DNA from: Firmicutes bacterium CAG:449
GTDB taxonomy: Bacteria > Bacillota_I > Bacilli_A > RFN20 > CAG-449
Assembly: GCA_000432895.1 (NCBI GenBank)
Contig: FR889389.1
Span: 1-10,387 of the forward strand
DNA: 10,387 nucleotides
Reading direction: 5' to 3'
The first letter of the stretch is position 1; every line of letters begins with the position of its first letter. The position numbers and the translations under genes were made by a program. The notes beneath the pieces were generated by a model. It worked only from the letters and a program-made list of their open reading frames with translations, did not search any database and was not told the origin of the DNA. Of this stretch, positions 1-7,050 are shown piece after piece.

Positions 1-67
1 TACGTGTTAATTTTTGACGTATACACTTCTAACTTGGTAGATAGGATAATTTTCCCTTTATGCCAAC

Positions 68-100
68 AAAAAAAGGTCTGACACATTTTGTATCAAACCT
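68..100 (-). terminator. Intrinsic terminator of the tmRNA gene
   Basis: Read on the minus strand, this is a 12-bp stem with two kinds of wobble pair (arms at 89-100 and 74-85), a three-base AAA loop (86-88) and a run of seven U residues directly after the stem (68-74 as A on the plus strand). It begins 13 bases beyond the CCA end of the tmRNA, so it is the natural transcript end for ssrA; the short trailer between them would be trimmed during 3' maturation. The plus-strand side lacks a U-tract, so it should work in one direction only. Confidence 0.85.
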
Positions 101-112
101 ATGCTTTTCTTA

Positions 113-475
113 TGGTGGAACTGCCGAGAGTTGAACTCGGGTCCAGAAATAGCCACATATAGAGCACTACAAGTTTAGTTTATTAATAAATTTCATAGAA
201 GGTAAGATTAATAAACAACTCTAACTTCTACTAACCTATAAAATTTTCGTTACTAACTTATAGATATCGTTAATACTTATTCTCTCTAAATTTCACCATT
301 ATAGAACCGAGAGATCCATTTCTATAATAGTGATTTGCTTCCAAATAGGACTATGGCTTAATTAAGCAGCAAATGCTAAACGATTTGAATTGCCATTTAT
401 AGGCGTTTGATCTATACGCGATCAACCGACTGCTCTCTATACCCTGCATATCCCTGTCGAAACCTTGTCAGCCCC
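113..475 (-). ncRNA. ssrA: Transfer-messenger RNA (tmRNA, one-piece)
   Basis: This RNA rescues ribosomes stalled on mRNAs without a stop codon, working with SmpB, and tags the unfinished protein for proteolysis. On the minus strand it starts GGGGCUGACAAGG and ends with CAGUUCC-A-CCA. These ends form the tRNA-like acceptor stem, including the G3-U70 wobble that alanyl-tRNA synthetase recognises. The T arm (CCGAG / UUCAACU loop / CUCGG) is intact at about 126-142. The tag reading frame ends LAFAA followed by UAA (362-364). If translation resumes at the GGC at 392-394, the tag is GNSNRLAFAA, ten codons as in E. coli; resumption one codon earlier (AAU, 395-397) cannot be excluded. At 363 nt it has normal length, and the CCA is encoded. 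It is divergent from rdgB and closed by its own terminator. Confidence 0.96.
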
Positions 476-497
476 AATAGTATTATATGCACATAAG

Positions 498-525
498 ATA
501 ATACCATATTTTATTAATTTTACAA
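498..525 (-). promoter_or_regulatory. Likely promoter of ssrA
   Basis: On the minus strand there is a TTGTAA box (520-525), a 16-base spacer and TATTAT (498-503), preceded by TGG, which forms an extended -10. Transcription would start near 491, leaving a leader of about 15 bases before the mature 5' end, consistent with RNase P processing of tmRNA. A second TATAAT lies closer (482-487) but has no matching -35 box. The choice is by eye. Confidence 0.45.
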
Positions 526-552
526 GATTTAAATAAATTTAAATTACATTTA

Positions 553-561
553 TGCTATACT
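553..561 (+). promoter_or_regulatory. Extended -10 element upstream of rdgB
   Basis: TGC-TATACT (553-561) is a good extended -10 motif without a convincing -35 box. It places the transcript start near 568, directly in front of the AAAAGGA ribosome binding site (568-574). This supports translation from the ATG at 585 and not from the ATG at 552, which would lie upstream of the transcript start. It would be the main promoter for the following seven-gene run. Confidence 0.4.
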
Positions 562-584
562 TATCCAAAAAGGAATTTATAACT

Positions 585-1172
585 ATGAAATTTGTTTTAG
601 CCACTAGTAATGAACATAAAAAAGAAGAATTTGAATCATATTTTAAAAAATATAATATTGAAATTTTAACTTTAAAGGATTTAAACATAAATGTTGATGT
701 TGAAGAAACTGGTTCAACTTTTAAAGAAAATGCCTACATTAAAGCTTCAACAATTGCTAAATTAACTCCTTATGTAGTAATTGCAGATGATTCAGGATTA
801 CAAATTCATGCTTTAAATGATTTTCCAGGAATTTATTCAGCAAGATTTATGGAAGGACATACTTATGAAGAAAAGTTTGTTTCTATTAATGAAAAACTAC
901 AAAATATTTCTGATCGAAGTGCTTGTTTTAATTGTACTTTATGCATTATGAATCTAGAAAAAAATCCAATATATATTGAAGGTAAAGCAGAAGGAACTAT
1001 TCTTGAATCAAGTAAAGGTAAACAAGGCTTTGGATATGATCCTATTTTCTATTATGAGCCTTTAAAAAAGACTTTTGCTGAATTAACTAAAGATGAAAAA
1101 AATCAAGTTTCCCATCGTGGGCTTGCTATAAAAAAATTTATTGAATATTTAAAGGAATGTAATTATTTATGA
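585..1172 (+). CDS. rdgB: XTP/dITP diphosphatase (RdgB/HAM1 family)
   Basis: The enzyme hydrolyses non-canonical purine triphosphates (XTP, ITP, dITP) to the monophosphate and pyrophosphate, keeping deaminated bases out of DNA and RNA; it is cytosolic and Mg-dependent. The 195-residue product is full length for the family. It shows the expected signatures in order: TSNEHKKEEF at 7-16 (substrate loop), FKENA at 46-50, ADDSGL at 67-72 (catalytic Asp pair), PGIYSAR at 81-87, GFGYDPIF at 148-155 and SHRGLA at 176-181. I chose the ATG at 585 because it is preceded by AAAAGGA and because the family starts with a short MK-hydrophobic strand into TSN; an upstream ATG at 552 adds 11 residues with no homology. 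The stop overlaps the next start by four bases (ATGA), indicating translational coupling to the HAD gene. Confidence 0.95.
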   Translation: MKFVLATSNEHKKEEFESYFKKYNIEILTLKDLNINVDVEETGSTFKENAYIKASTIAKLTPYVVIADDSGLQIHALNDFPGIYSARFMEGHTYEEKFVSINEKLQNISDRSACFNCTLCIMNLEKNPIYIEGKAEGTILESSKGKQGFGYDPIFYYEPLKKTFAELTKDEKNQVSHRGLAIKKFIEYLKECNYL

Positions 1173-1828
1173 AATATAAAACTATAATTTTTGATTTAGA
1201 TGGTACTTTATTAAATACTTTAGAAGATATTAAAGATGCTATTAATGAAACATTTAAAAATTTAAATTATCCTTATATTGTAAACAATGAAGATACTAAA
1301 CACTTTATTGGATATGGCATGAACATTTTAGTAAATCGTGTTAGTGAAAAATTTTCTTTTAATGAAAAACAAAAAGAAGAATTTTTAAATCTATATCGTC
1401 AAGAATATACTCGTCATGTTAATAAAAAAACTAAGCCTTTTTTGGGAGTAATTGAAGGCTTAAAAAATTTAAAAGAAAATGGTGTTAAATTAGGTGTAAT
1501 TTCTAATAAACCAAATAATGATGCTTTGAAATGTATAGAACATTATTTTGGTAACATTTTTGATTTTGTAATAGGTAATACAGAAGGCATTAAAATAAAA
1601 CCTTATCCAGATATTTTTTATTATATGGTTAATAAATTTAAATTCGATAGAAATAGTGTCTTATATGTTGGTGATATGGATGTTGATTTGATTTTCAGCA
1701 GAAATATTGATGTTGATGTAGCCATTGTTAGTTATGGATATGGAGAAAAAGGAACATATGAAGAAGCTAATTATATAATTAGTGATTTTAGTGAATTAAT
1801 GAGGATTGAAAATGAAAAAACAGCTTAG
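1169..1828 (+). CDS. HAD-superfamily hydrolase, phosphoglycolate-phosphatase-like
   Basis: This is a small cytosolic phosphatase of HAD subfamily IA. All four HAD motifs are visible: DLDGT with nucleophile D9 and acid D11, ISNKP with S112, the K144 lysine in IKIKP, and GDMDVD with D169 and D173. The helical cap lies between about residues 15 and 90. The length of 219 residues matches Gph and PpaX proteins. Family members act on 2-phosphoglycolate, pyrophosphate or nucleoside monophosphates, and the substrate cannot be read from sequence. Sitting directly behind rdgB with a 4-bp overlap, a housecleaning role on damaged or odd phosphometabolites is plausible (inference). The start has AAAGGA about 12 bases upstream, inside rdgB. 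The 3' end overlaps the next gene. Confidence 0.9.
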   Translation: MKYKTIIFDLDGTLLNTLEDIKDAINETFKNLNYPYIVNNEDTKHFIGYGMNILVNRVSEKFSFNEKQKEEFLNLYRQEYTRHVNKKTKPFLGVIEGLKNLKENGVKLGVISNKPNNDALKCIEHYFGNIFDFVIGNTEGIKIKPYPDIFYYMVNKFKFDRNSVLYVGDMDVDLIFSRNIDVDVAIVSYGYGEKGTYEEANYIISDFSELMRIENEKTA

Positions 1829-2330
1829 TTTAGTCAAAGGTTTATTAATCTTTGTATTTATTTTATCTATCTTACAAACAATAATGTTAATTATTGAGCC
1901 TGATACAAAACATATAATTTTAAGTGTTGTTGTTTATTTAGGTTTACTACTTATTTTAATTTTTTATTTTATTTGTTTTTTTGAAGTAAAGAAAATTATT
2001 TTTGAAACAAATAACCAATATAATATTCGATTAATTGAAGAAGATGATTATCAATTAGTTAGACAATTATTAGATTCATCTAAACTAGATAATTCTCCTG
2101 AAGAAGCTAAAAAATTAGAAGAATATAAAAAAATAACTATTGATTTTATAAGACTCCATTATCACTATATTGTTTTTGATAAGAATGATGTAATAGGCAT
2201 TTTTTATGCGAAAAAGAAAAAAAATACTATATATATTGAATTTAAGAATTATTTTGAAAATGCATCTTTAAAAGAAATGTTGCAAGAAATTGCTAAAAAT
2301 AATAATTTAGAAATTATATTTAAGGATTAG
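1812..2330 (+). CDS. Unrecognised membrane-anchored protein with GNAT-like C-terminal domain
   Basis: I do not recognise this gene. The 172-residue product has two hydrophobic helices (about 8-28 and 35-57) joined by a short charged turn, followed by a soluble, probably cytoplasmic domain (60-172). The soluble part has the rhythm of an N-acetyltransferase fold: a strand IRLIEEDD at 72-79 leading into a helix, then strands YHYIVFD and DVIGIFYAKK at 117-135. It lacks the Q/RxxGxG/A acetyl-CoA loop, so it is either a degenerate GNAT or only resembles one; this is inference. The ATG at 1812 follows GAGGA (1801-1805) at ideal spacing and overlaps the HAD gene by 17 bases; a TTG at 1806 is the less likely start. 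It is tightly linked to the genes on both sides. Confidence 0.75.
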   Translation: MKKQLSLVKGLLIFVFILSILQTIMLIIEPDTKHIILSVVVYLGLLLILIFYFICFFEVKKIIFETNNQYNIRLIEEDDYQLVRQLLDSSKLDNSPEEAKKLEEYKKITIDFIRLHYHYIVFDKNDVIGIFYAKKKKNTIYIEFKNYFENASLKEMLQEIAKNNNLEIIFKD

Positions 2331-2332
2331 TT

Positions 2333-3355
2333 ATGAAAAAATTATTTAAAACCACTTGCTTGATTGTACCTTTATTAACTAGTTGTTCTATTAATGGTTC
2401 TGTTCATGATGAACAAGATTATATTGTTGAATTACCATATAAAGAAAACTTTAAGATTTTACAATTAACCGATATTCATATGTCAGTTTCTGATGATTTA
2501 AATGAAGATTTTTCATTTTTAAGTTTAACTATTAAAGAAGCAAATCCAGATTTAATGATTTTAACGGGAGACATTTTCTTTTTAGCCAATAAATATGTTG
2601 TTAATCAAACTTTCAATTTTATAGATTCTTTTAATATTCCTTGGGCTTATACATATGGAAATCATGATGAACAAGGATATTATTCCTCAAATTATATTTC
2701 TGATTATTTACAAAGTGATAACTTAAAAAATTGTTTATATAAAAATTTTAAAGATGATATTGAAGGCGAAGCCAATTATGTTATTGATTTAGTAGAAAAT
2801 GGTTCAACTAAATATCAATTTTATATTTTTGATAGCAATACTTATAATTTTGTTGAAGGAAGTAAATATGATTACATTCATTATGATCAAATTGCATGGT
2901 ATGAAAGAATGGTTAAATATTCCACTAAAAAAAGGTTTAATGAAGAGTTTTCAAATACAGAAAAAAGAATTTATTCACAATGTTTCTTCCATATTCCATT
3001 AGTAGAATATATTGATGCTTTAGCTGAACATATGGGAGAAGAATATACTCTTCTTCATGCTAGAGAATCAAATAGTGATGACCCTAAAGATTATTGTTGC
3101 CCATCTAAAATTAATACTCACTTATTTGATAAAATTAAAGATCTTGGCTCTAGTTATGGAGTCTATTGTGGACACGATCATACAAACAATTTTACTTTTA
3201 TTTATCAAGGAATAACTTTAAGCTATGGAACTAAATCAACTGATAATATTTATCATTTAGATGATATGATGGGTGGTAGTTTAATTACCATTGAAAATGA
3301 ATTTACCAAAAATCCAATAGTAACTCCTATTTACCATACTTACGAGGAAATTTAA
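2333..3355 (+). CDS. Metallophosphoesterase lipoprotein
   Basis: This is a calcineurin-type dinuclear metal phosphoesterase, probably anchored on the outer face of the membrane. The N-terminus is a lipoprotein signal: two lysines, a hydrophobic stretch and the lipobox LTSC with Cys18 as the lipidated residue. The metal-binding set is complete: D47-x-H49 (TDIH), GD with D80, GNHDE with N110-H111-D112, H220 in FFHIP, and GHDH with H281 and H283. The layout resembles the Dcr2-like / purple-acid-phosphatase-like group; the actual substrate (phosphate monoester, nucleotide or envelope polymer) is unknown. The 340-residue length and the intact motifs argue for an active enzyme. Only two bases separate it from the preceding stop, with AAGGA as ribosome binding site. 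One base separates it from the following membrane protein, suggesting that the two act together. Confidence 0.9.
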   Translation: MKKLFKTTCLIVPLLTSCSINGSVHDEQDYIVELPYKENFKILQLTDIHMSVSDDLNEDFSFLSLTIKEANPDLMILTGDIFFLANKYVVNQTFNFIDSFNIPWAYTYGNHDEQGYYSSNYISDYLQSDNLKNCLYKNFKDDIEGEANYVIDLVENGSTKYQFYIFDSNTYNFVEGSKYDYIHYDQIAWYERMVKYSTKKRFNEEFSNTEKRIYSQCFFHIPLVEYIDALAEHMGEEYTLLHARESNSDDPKDYCCPSKINTHLFDKIKDLGSSYGVYCGHDHTNNFTFIYQGITLSYGTKSTDNIYHLDDMMGGSLITIENEFTKNPIVTPIYHTYEEI

Positions 3356-3356
3356 G

Positions 3357-4166
3357 ATGAAACGATATAAAATTTTATTAAGCTTAATTTGTTTATTAAT
3401 TGGTAGTGCTTTATTTTTTCATGGAGTTAATTTAACCGCAAATGGAATGGCTAATGGAATTAAATTTATTGGCTACTTACCTTATGCATTTTTTGGTATA
3501 GAAATAATTAATTTATCTTTAGCTTTTTTTAAAGATAGATTTAAATATTTTTCCATTAGTTCAATAATATTATCAAGTATTAGTTTAGTTTTATTAATAA
3601 TTTCTATTTGGATAAATTTTAAAGGTAAAATTATATTTGGCTTCACAACCTATATTTATCCTTTAGATTTTATTATTTTACATATTGTTTTATTAATTAG
3701 TGCGATATTTATTTTTATTAAAAGTCAAAAAAACGAAAAAATAAATTTCTTAAAGAGAATCTTTTTCTTTTTTGTTCTTTATGAAGGTAGTTATCGCTTA
3801 GGAGCGGTTTTGTTTTCGCCTAGTTTTCTTGAAATTGATAATTTTATTTATTTTTTACCAATGTTAATCCATCATCTTTTACCAATTAGTTTAATTATTA
3901 TTTGTTTATTTAATATTAAATCAATTAAATTATCGATTGTTATGCTTTGCTTAAGTGTTGCATGTCTAGCTTACAATCTTATTATATTTAATGTTTTTAA
4001 TGTATATATAACAAAAATGACTAGTCCTTTATATACTATAGATAGATTTATTTCTTTTCCCATCGGTTTTATATTATTGAATATTGCTTCAATATTTCCT
4101 CCAATAGTAAGCATAATTTATTTAGTTAGAAATAAACATGATGAAAAAAATGTAAAGGTTTTGTAA
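3357..4166 (+). CDS. Unrecognised polytopic membrane protein
   Basis: No family is recognised. The 269-residue product is almost entirely hydrophobic, with about eight predicted membrane segments (roughly 5-24, 36-58, 65-88, 103-122, 133-153, 162-186, 189-216, 231-256) and a short charged tail. There is no signal peptide cleavage site and no transporter motif that I can name. Scattered polar residues within helices (E49, E143, R147, H172-H173) could be functional. The start is one base after the stop of the lipoprotein phosphoesterase, with GAGGA about ten bases upstream. The stop is 22 bases before cysS. The tight coupling to the phosphoesterase suggests a common envelope function, but this is inference from position only. 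Confidence 0.8.
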   Translation: MKRYKILLSLICLLIGSALFFHGVNLTANGMANGIKFIGYLPYAFFGIEIINLSLAFFKDRFKYFSISSIILSSISLVLLIISIWINFKGKIIFGFTTYIYPLDFIILHIVLLISAIFIFIKSQKNEKINFLKRIFFFFVLYEGSYRLGAVLFSPSFLEIDNFIYFLPMLIHHLLPISLIIICLFNIKSIKLSIVMLCLSVACLAYNLIIFNVFNVYITKMTSPLYTIDRFISFPIGFILLNIASIFPPIVSIIYLVRNKHDEKNVKVL

Positions 4167-4175
4167 AATGATTTT

Positions 4176-4182
4176 AAGGAGA
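4176..4182 (+). promoter_or_regulatory. Ribosome binding site that fixes the cysS start
   Basis: AAGGAGA lies six bases before the ATG at 4189. It falls inside the alternative reading frame opened by the in-frame ATG at 4168, which has no Shine-Dalgarno sequence of its own at proper spacing. The short start therefore wins. Confidence 0.8.
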
Positions 4183-4188
4183 CAATTT

Positions 4189-5532
4189 ATGGAAATTAAA
4201 TTATATAATAGTTTAACAAATCAAATTGAAAAATTTGTTCCACTTCATGAAGGTGAAATAACATGTTATGTATGTGGTCCAACCGTTTATAATTATGTTC
4301 ATGTAGGCAATCTTCGTCCTGTTGTAGTTTTTGATGTTTTAAGAAGATTATTTTTATATCTGGGATATAAAGTAACATTCATCTCTAATTTTACTGATAT
4401 TGATGATAAAATTATTAAAGAAGCTCATAAAGAAAATTTAACAGAAGCGGAAATTGCTGAAAAATATATTAAAGCTTTTGAAGAAGCAAGAATTGGTGTA
4501 CATGCTTTAAAACCAACTTATCAACCACGAGTTACAAAAACAATGCCTGAAATAATAAAATTCATCCAAGAATTACTTGATAAAGGATATGCTTATCAAA
4601 TTGATGGTGATGTTTATTTTAGAGTAAGCAAAATTAAAGATTATGGTTGTTTATCTAATATGAAAATTGATGATTTACTTGTCGGAGCAAGAATTGAAGA
4701 AAACTCAAAAAAAGAATCACCTCTTGATTTTGCTTTATGGAAAAAAACTGATGATGGCATCAAGTTTGATTCACCATTTTCTAAAGGTAGACCTGGTTGG
4801 CATAGCGAATGTGTTGTAATGATTAATTCATTAGTTCCAGGCGGGAAAATAGATATTCATGGAGGTGGATTTGATTTAAAATTCCCTCACCATGAAAACG
4901 AAATAGCTCAAGAAGAAGCTTTATATGGTCATAAAATTGCTCGTTATTGGATGCATAATGGTTTCATTAATGTCGATAATGTCAAAATGTCAAAATCTTT
5001 AGGTAATGTTATATTAGCTAATGATTATATTAATCTTTATGGTGGTAATGTTGTAAGATTTATGCTTGTCAACACTCATTATCGTGTCCCTGTTAATTTT
5101 TCTAATGATTTAGTAGAATCCGCTAAAAAAGAATTAGAAAAAATTTCATCAACTTATTCAAAATTAGGAGTTTTATTACAACTTAACAAAGTTGATATAA
5201 CACATTTTAATAAAGATGAACTCGATATGCATAATTTCTTAGAAGCATTATGCGATGATTTAAATACTGCAAATGCTATGACAGAATTATATCGAATTAT
5301 TAAAGAAGGTAATGTTAATTTAAGAAATAAAACACCTGATTTAGTAAAGATTAAGAATTTATTTTTCACTATGCAAGATATGCTTTCTATTTTAGGATTA
5401 GAATTTGATATACCTCATTTAAGTAATGATGATATTGAATTATATAATAAATATCTAAATGCAAAAGAAAATAAAGATTTCGAAACATCTGATAAATTAA
5501 GAAAAGAATTAATTGAAAGAAAGATTTTATAA
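4189..5532 (+). CDS. cysS: Cysteinyl-tRNA synthetase
   Basis: A class I aminoacyl-tRNA synthetase that charges tRNA-Cys. The signature motifs are intact: CGPTVYNYVHVGN at 29-41 (the HIGH box as HVGN) and KMSKS at 266-270. The four zinc ligands are present: C29, C208 in WHSEC, H234 and E238 in FPHHENE. The anticodon-binding helical region follows from about 305. Length is 447 residues, a little below the usual 460-470: the protein stops right after DKLRKELIERKIL and lacks the final basic-aromatic tail that most bacterial homologues carry. No remnant of the tail is visible in the few bases before the next gene. The start at 4189 is set by a strong ribosome binding site and by the family's MxIKLYNS N-terminus. 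In Bacillus the next gene is mrnC; here it is an mgtC homologue. Confidence 0.97.
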   Translation: MEIKLYNSLTNQIEKFVPLHEGEITCYVCGPTVYNYVHVGNLRPVVVFDVLRRLFLYLGYKVTFISNFTDIDDKIIKEAHKENLTEAEIAEKYIKAFEEARIGVHALKPTYQPRVTKTMPEIIKFIQELLDKGYAYQIDGDVYFRVSKIKDYGCLSNMKIDDLLVGARIEENSKKESPLDFALWKKTDDGIKFDSPFSKGRPGWHSECVVMINSLVPGGKIDIHGGGFDLKFPHHENEIAQEEALYGHKIARYWMHNGFINVDNVKMSKSLGNVILANDYINLYGGNVVRFMLVNTHYRVPVNFSNDLVESAKKELEKISSTYSKLGVLLQLNKVDITHFNKDELDMHNFLEALCDDLNTANAMTELYRIIKEGNVNLRNKTPDLVKIKNLFFTMQDMLSILGLEFDIPHLSNDDIELYNKYLNAKENKDFETSDKLRKELIERKIL

Positions 5533-5537
5533 AATTT

Positions 5538-6251
5538 ATGGATAAAATAATTATTGATTTTTTTGAAAATATTCATATTTTTGGACACATTGTTTTAATT
5601 TTAATCGAATTAATTTGTGCTGCTTTATTTGCAGGATTAATTGGTTATGAAAGAGAAAGCAATGGTCATGCAGCTGGCTTAAGAACTCATATTTTGGTTT
5701 CTGTTGGAGCATGCTTAATTATGATAGTTTCTATTTCAGGCCCAGGATTTGGTGATGCGACTAGAGATCCAGCAAGAATTGCTGCTCAAGTTGTTTCAGG
5801 AATTGGATTTTTAGGTGCAGGAACAATTATTCAAAATGGAACCAATGTAAAAGGATTAACTACCGCGGCAACTATTTGGTTATGCGGAGGTATTGGTTTA
5901 GCTTGTGGAGCAGGATATTTTTCAGGAGCAATTATTGCAACAATTGTTTCTTTAGTAAGTTTAACTTTATTAATCAAAGTTGAAGTTAAAATCAGTAGAC
6001 AATCACCAAGAATAATGTTAATTGTTAATGGAAGTCAAACAAATGTTTTAAAAGATATTATGGAATTATCCACAACTTTTGAAGTAGAAATAAAAGACAT
6101 TAGATCAAATCTTGTAAAAACTAAAGACGGTGATGCTCGTTATCATATTACTTTAACTTTAAATAAAAATTCTATTTTAAACATTGAATCATTTGCCGAT
6201 GAATTAAAAAATAGATTACTTCCTATTGATTTTAAACTTTATAGAAAATAA
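5538..6251 (+). CDS. MgtC/SapB family membrane protein
   Basis: Members of this family are small inner-membrane proteins linked to survival under low magnesium or inside hosts. In some bacteria they inhibit the F-type ATP synthase, but many homologues are uncharacterised. The family core is clear: GYERE (36-40), GLRTH (47-51), then the stretch from D77 through SGIGFLGAG (87-95), and VKGLTTAAT (104-112). About four to five membrane helices fill residues 14-147. A soluble C-terminal domain from about 155 has an ACT-like strand-helix pattern, as in full-length MgtC proteins. With 237 residues it is normal in size. The start is five bases after the cysS stop, with only a weak purine-rich GAAAGAAAG upstream, so expression probably depends on read-through translation from cysS. 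Its position between cysS and rlmB is unusual. The sequence alone cannot show whether it is a regulator or a transporter. Confidence 0.9.
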   Translation: MDKIIIDFFENIHIFGHIVLILIELICAALFAGLIGYERESNGHAAGLRTHILVSVGACLIMIVSISGPGFGDATRDPARIAAQVVSGIGFLGAGTIIQNGTNVKGLTTAATIWLCGGIGLACGAGYFSGAIIATIVSLVSLTLLIKVEVKISRQSPRIMLIVNGSQTNVLKDIMELSTTFEVEIKDIRSNLVKTKDGDARYHITLTLNKNSILNIESFADELKNRLLPIDFKLYRK

Positions 6252-6254
6252 TTC

Positions 6255-6283
6255 TTTACAAATTGTTAATTAATATTTAGTAT
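6255..6283 (+). promoter_or_regulatory. Possible promoter upstream of rlmB
   Basis: TTTACA (6255-6260) is followed after 17 bases by TAGTAT (6278-6283), four of six matches to the -10 consensus. It lies in the only gap of notable length (70 bp) in the left half of the window. No terminator precedes it, so read-through from mgtC is also expected. Weak evidence in AT-rich DNA. Confidence 0.3.
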
Positions 6284-6321
6284 TAATACGATTTAGAAAG
6301 GAAAGAATAAATAAGAAAAAA

Positions 6322-7050
6322 ATGAGAAATTATATATATGGAAAAAACTCATGCAAAAATGCATTAGTTAGAAATAATACAATTAAAAACATTTTCTTAC
6401 TAGATGGATTTAAAGATCCAACAATTTATAAAATAATAAAAGAAAAAAATTTTAAATTCGAATATTTATCTTCAAAACAAATGGAAAATCTTGTTGGAAG
6501 AAATAATCATCAAGGAATTATTATTGAAATAAACGATTATACGTATTTAGAATTAAACGAATTACTCGATTTATTAAAAGGCAAAGAATACCCAACTATT
6601 GCAATTTTAGATGGTATAGAAGATCCTCATAATTTTGGTGCCATTTTAAGAAGTGGTGATGCTTTTGGAATTGATGGATATATCATTGGAAGTAATAGGC
6701 AAGTCGGTTTAACAAATATTGTTGGGCATGTTTCAACTGGTGCTATTGAATATGCAAAAGTTTGTAAAGTAACTAATCTAAACCAAACTATTAATACTTT
6801 AAAAGAAAATGGTTATTGGATTGTTGCTAGCGATGGTTTAGCTAATATGTCTTATAAAGATGTTGATTACAAAATGAAAAGTGCTATTATCATTGGTTCA
6901 GAAGGAAAAGGAATTGGTCCACTTTTATTAAAAAATAGTGATTTCATCACAAAAATACCAATGGTTGGACATGTCAATTCATTGAATGCCTCTGTAGCGG
7001 CCGCTTTATATTTTAATGCTGTCCTTGAAAGTAAAAATAATGTTAAGTGA
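6322..7050 (+). CDS. rlmB: TrmH/SpoU-family RNA 2'-O-methyltransferase (RlmB type)
   Basis: This SPOUT-class enzyme transfers a methyl group from S-adenosylmethionine to a ribose 2'-OH; RlmB modifies G2251 in the 23S rRNA P loop. The 242-residue product starts with the substrate-binding segment (YIYGKNSCKNAL) and carries the three SpoU motifs: DPHNFGAILRS at 101-111 (catalytic R110), IIGSEGKGIG at 190-199, and IPMVGHVNSLNASVAAAL at 212-229, which forms the knot. The neighbourhood (cysS upstream, sigH-like gene, rpmG, secE and nusG downstream) is the classical location of rlmB/yacO in Firmicutes and favours RlmB over other TrmH paralogues. The Shine-Dalgarno AGGAAAG (6298-6304) is about 18 bases from the ATG, longer than optimal, but no alternative NTG start exists between them. 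It overlaps the next gene by 11 bases. Confidence 0.93.
   Translation: MRNYIYGKNSCKNALVRNNTIKNIFLLDGFKDPTIYKIIKEKNFKFEYLSSKQMENLVGRNNHQGIIIEINDYTYLELNELLDLLKGKEYPTIAILDGIEDPHNFGAILRSGDAFGIDGYIIGSNRQVGLTNIVGHVSTGAIEYAKVCKVTNLNQTINTLKENGYWIVASDGLANMSYKDVDYKMKSAIIIGSEGKGIGPLLLKNSDFITKIPMVGHVNSLNASVAAALYFNAVLESKNNVK

Noticed and set aside
1..81. Open reading frame on the plus strand ending with TGA, which could be the tail of a protein (ending ...PLCQQKKV).
   Set aside because: It has only 27 codons, runs into the stem of the tmRNA terminator and uses codons unlike its neighbours; chance is enough to explain it. I see nothing else supportable in bases 1-67.
552..584. Upstream ATG that would lengthen RdgB by 11 residues.
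   Set aside because: It has no ribosome binding site, falls on the likely -10 element, and the extra residues do not belong to the family.
2799..3002. Open frame inside the phosphoesterase gene on the plus strand.
   Set aside because: It is a shadow frame of a clearly real gene, with no family motif and no ribosome binding site.
4196..4378. Minus-strand open frame within cysS.
   Set aside because: It is opposite conserved synthetase motifs, with no start signal or protein character.
5154..5369. Minus-strand open frame within cysS.
   Set aside because: Shadow frame opposite the anticodon-binding part of the synthetase, with no supporting signals.
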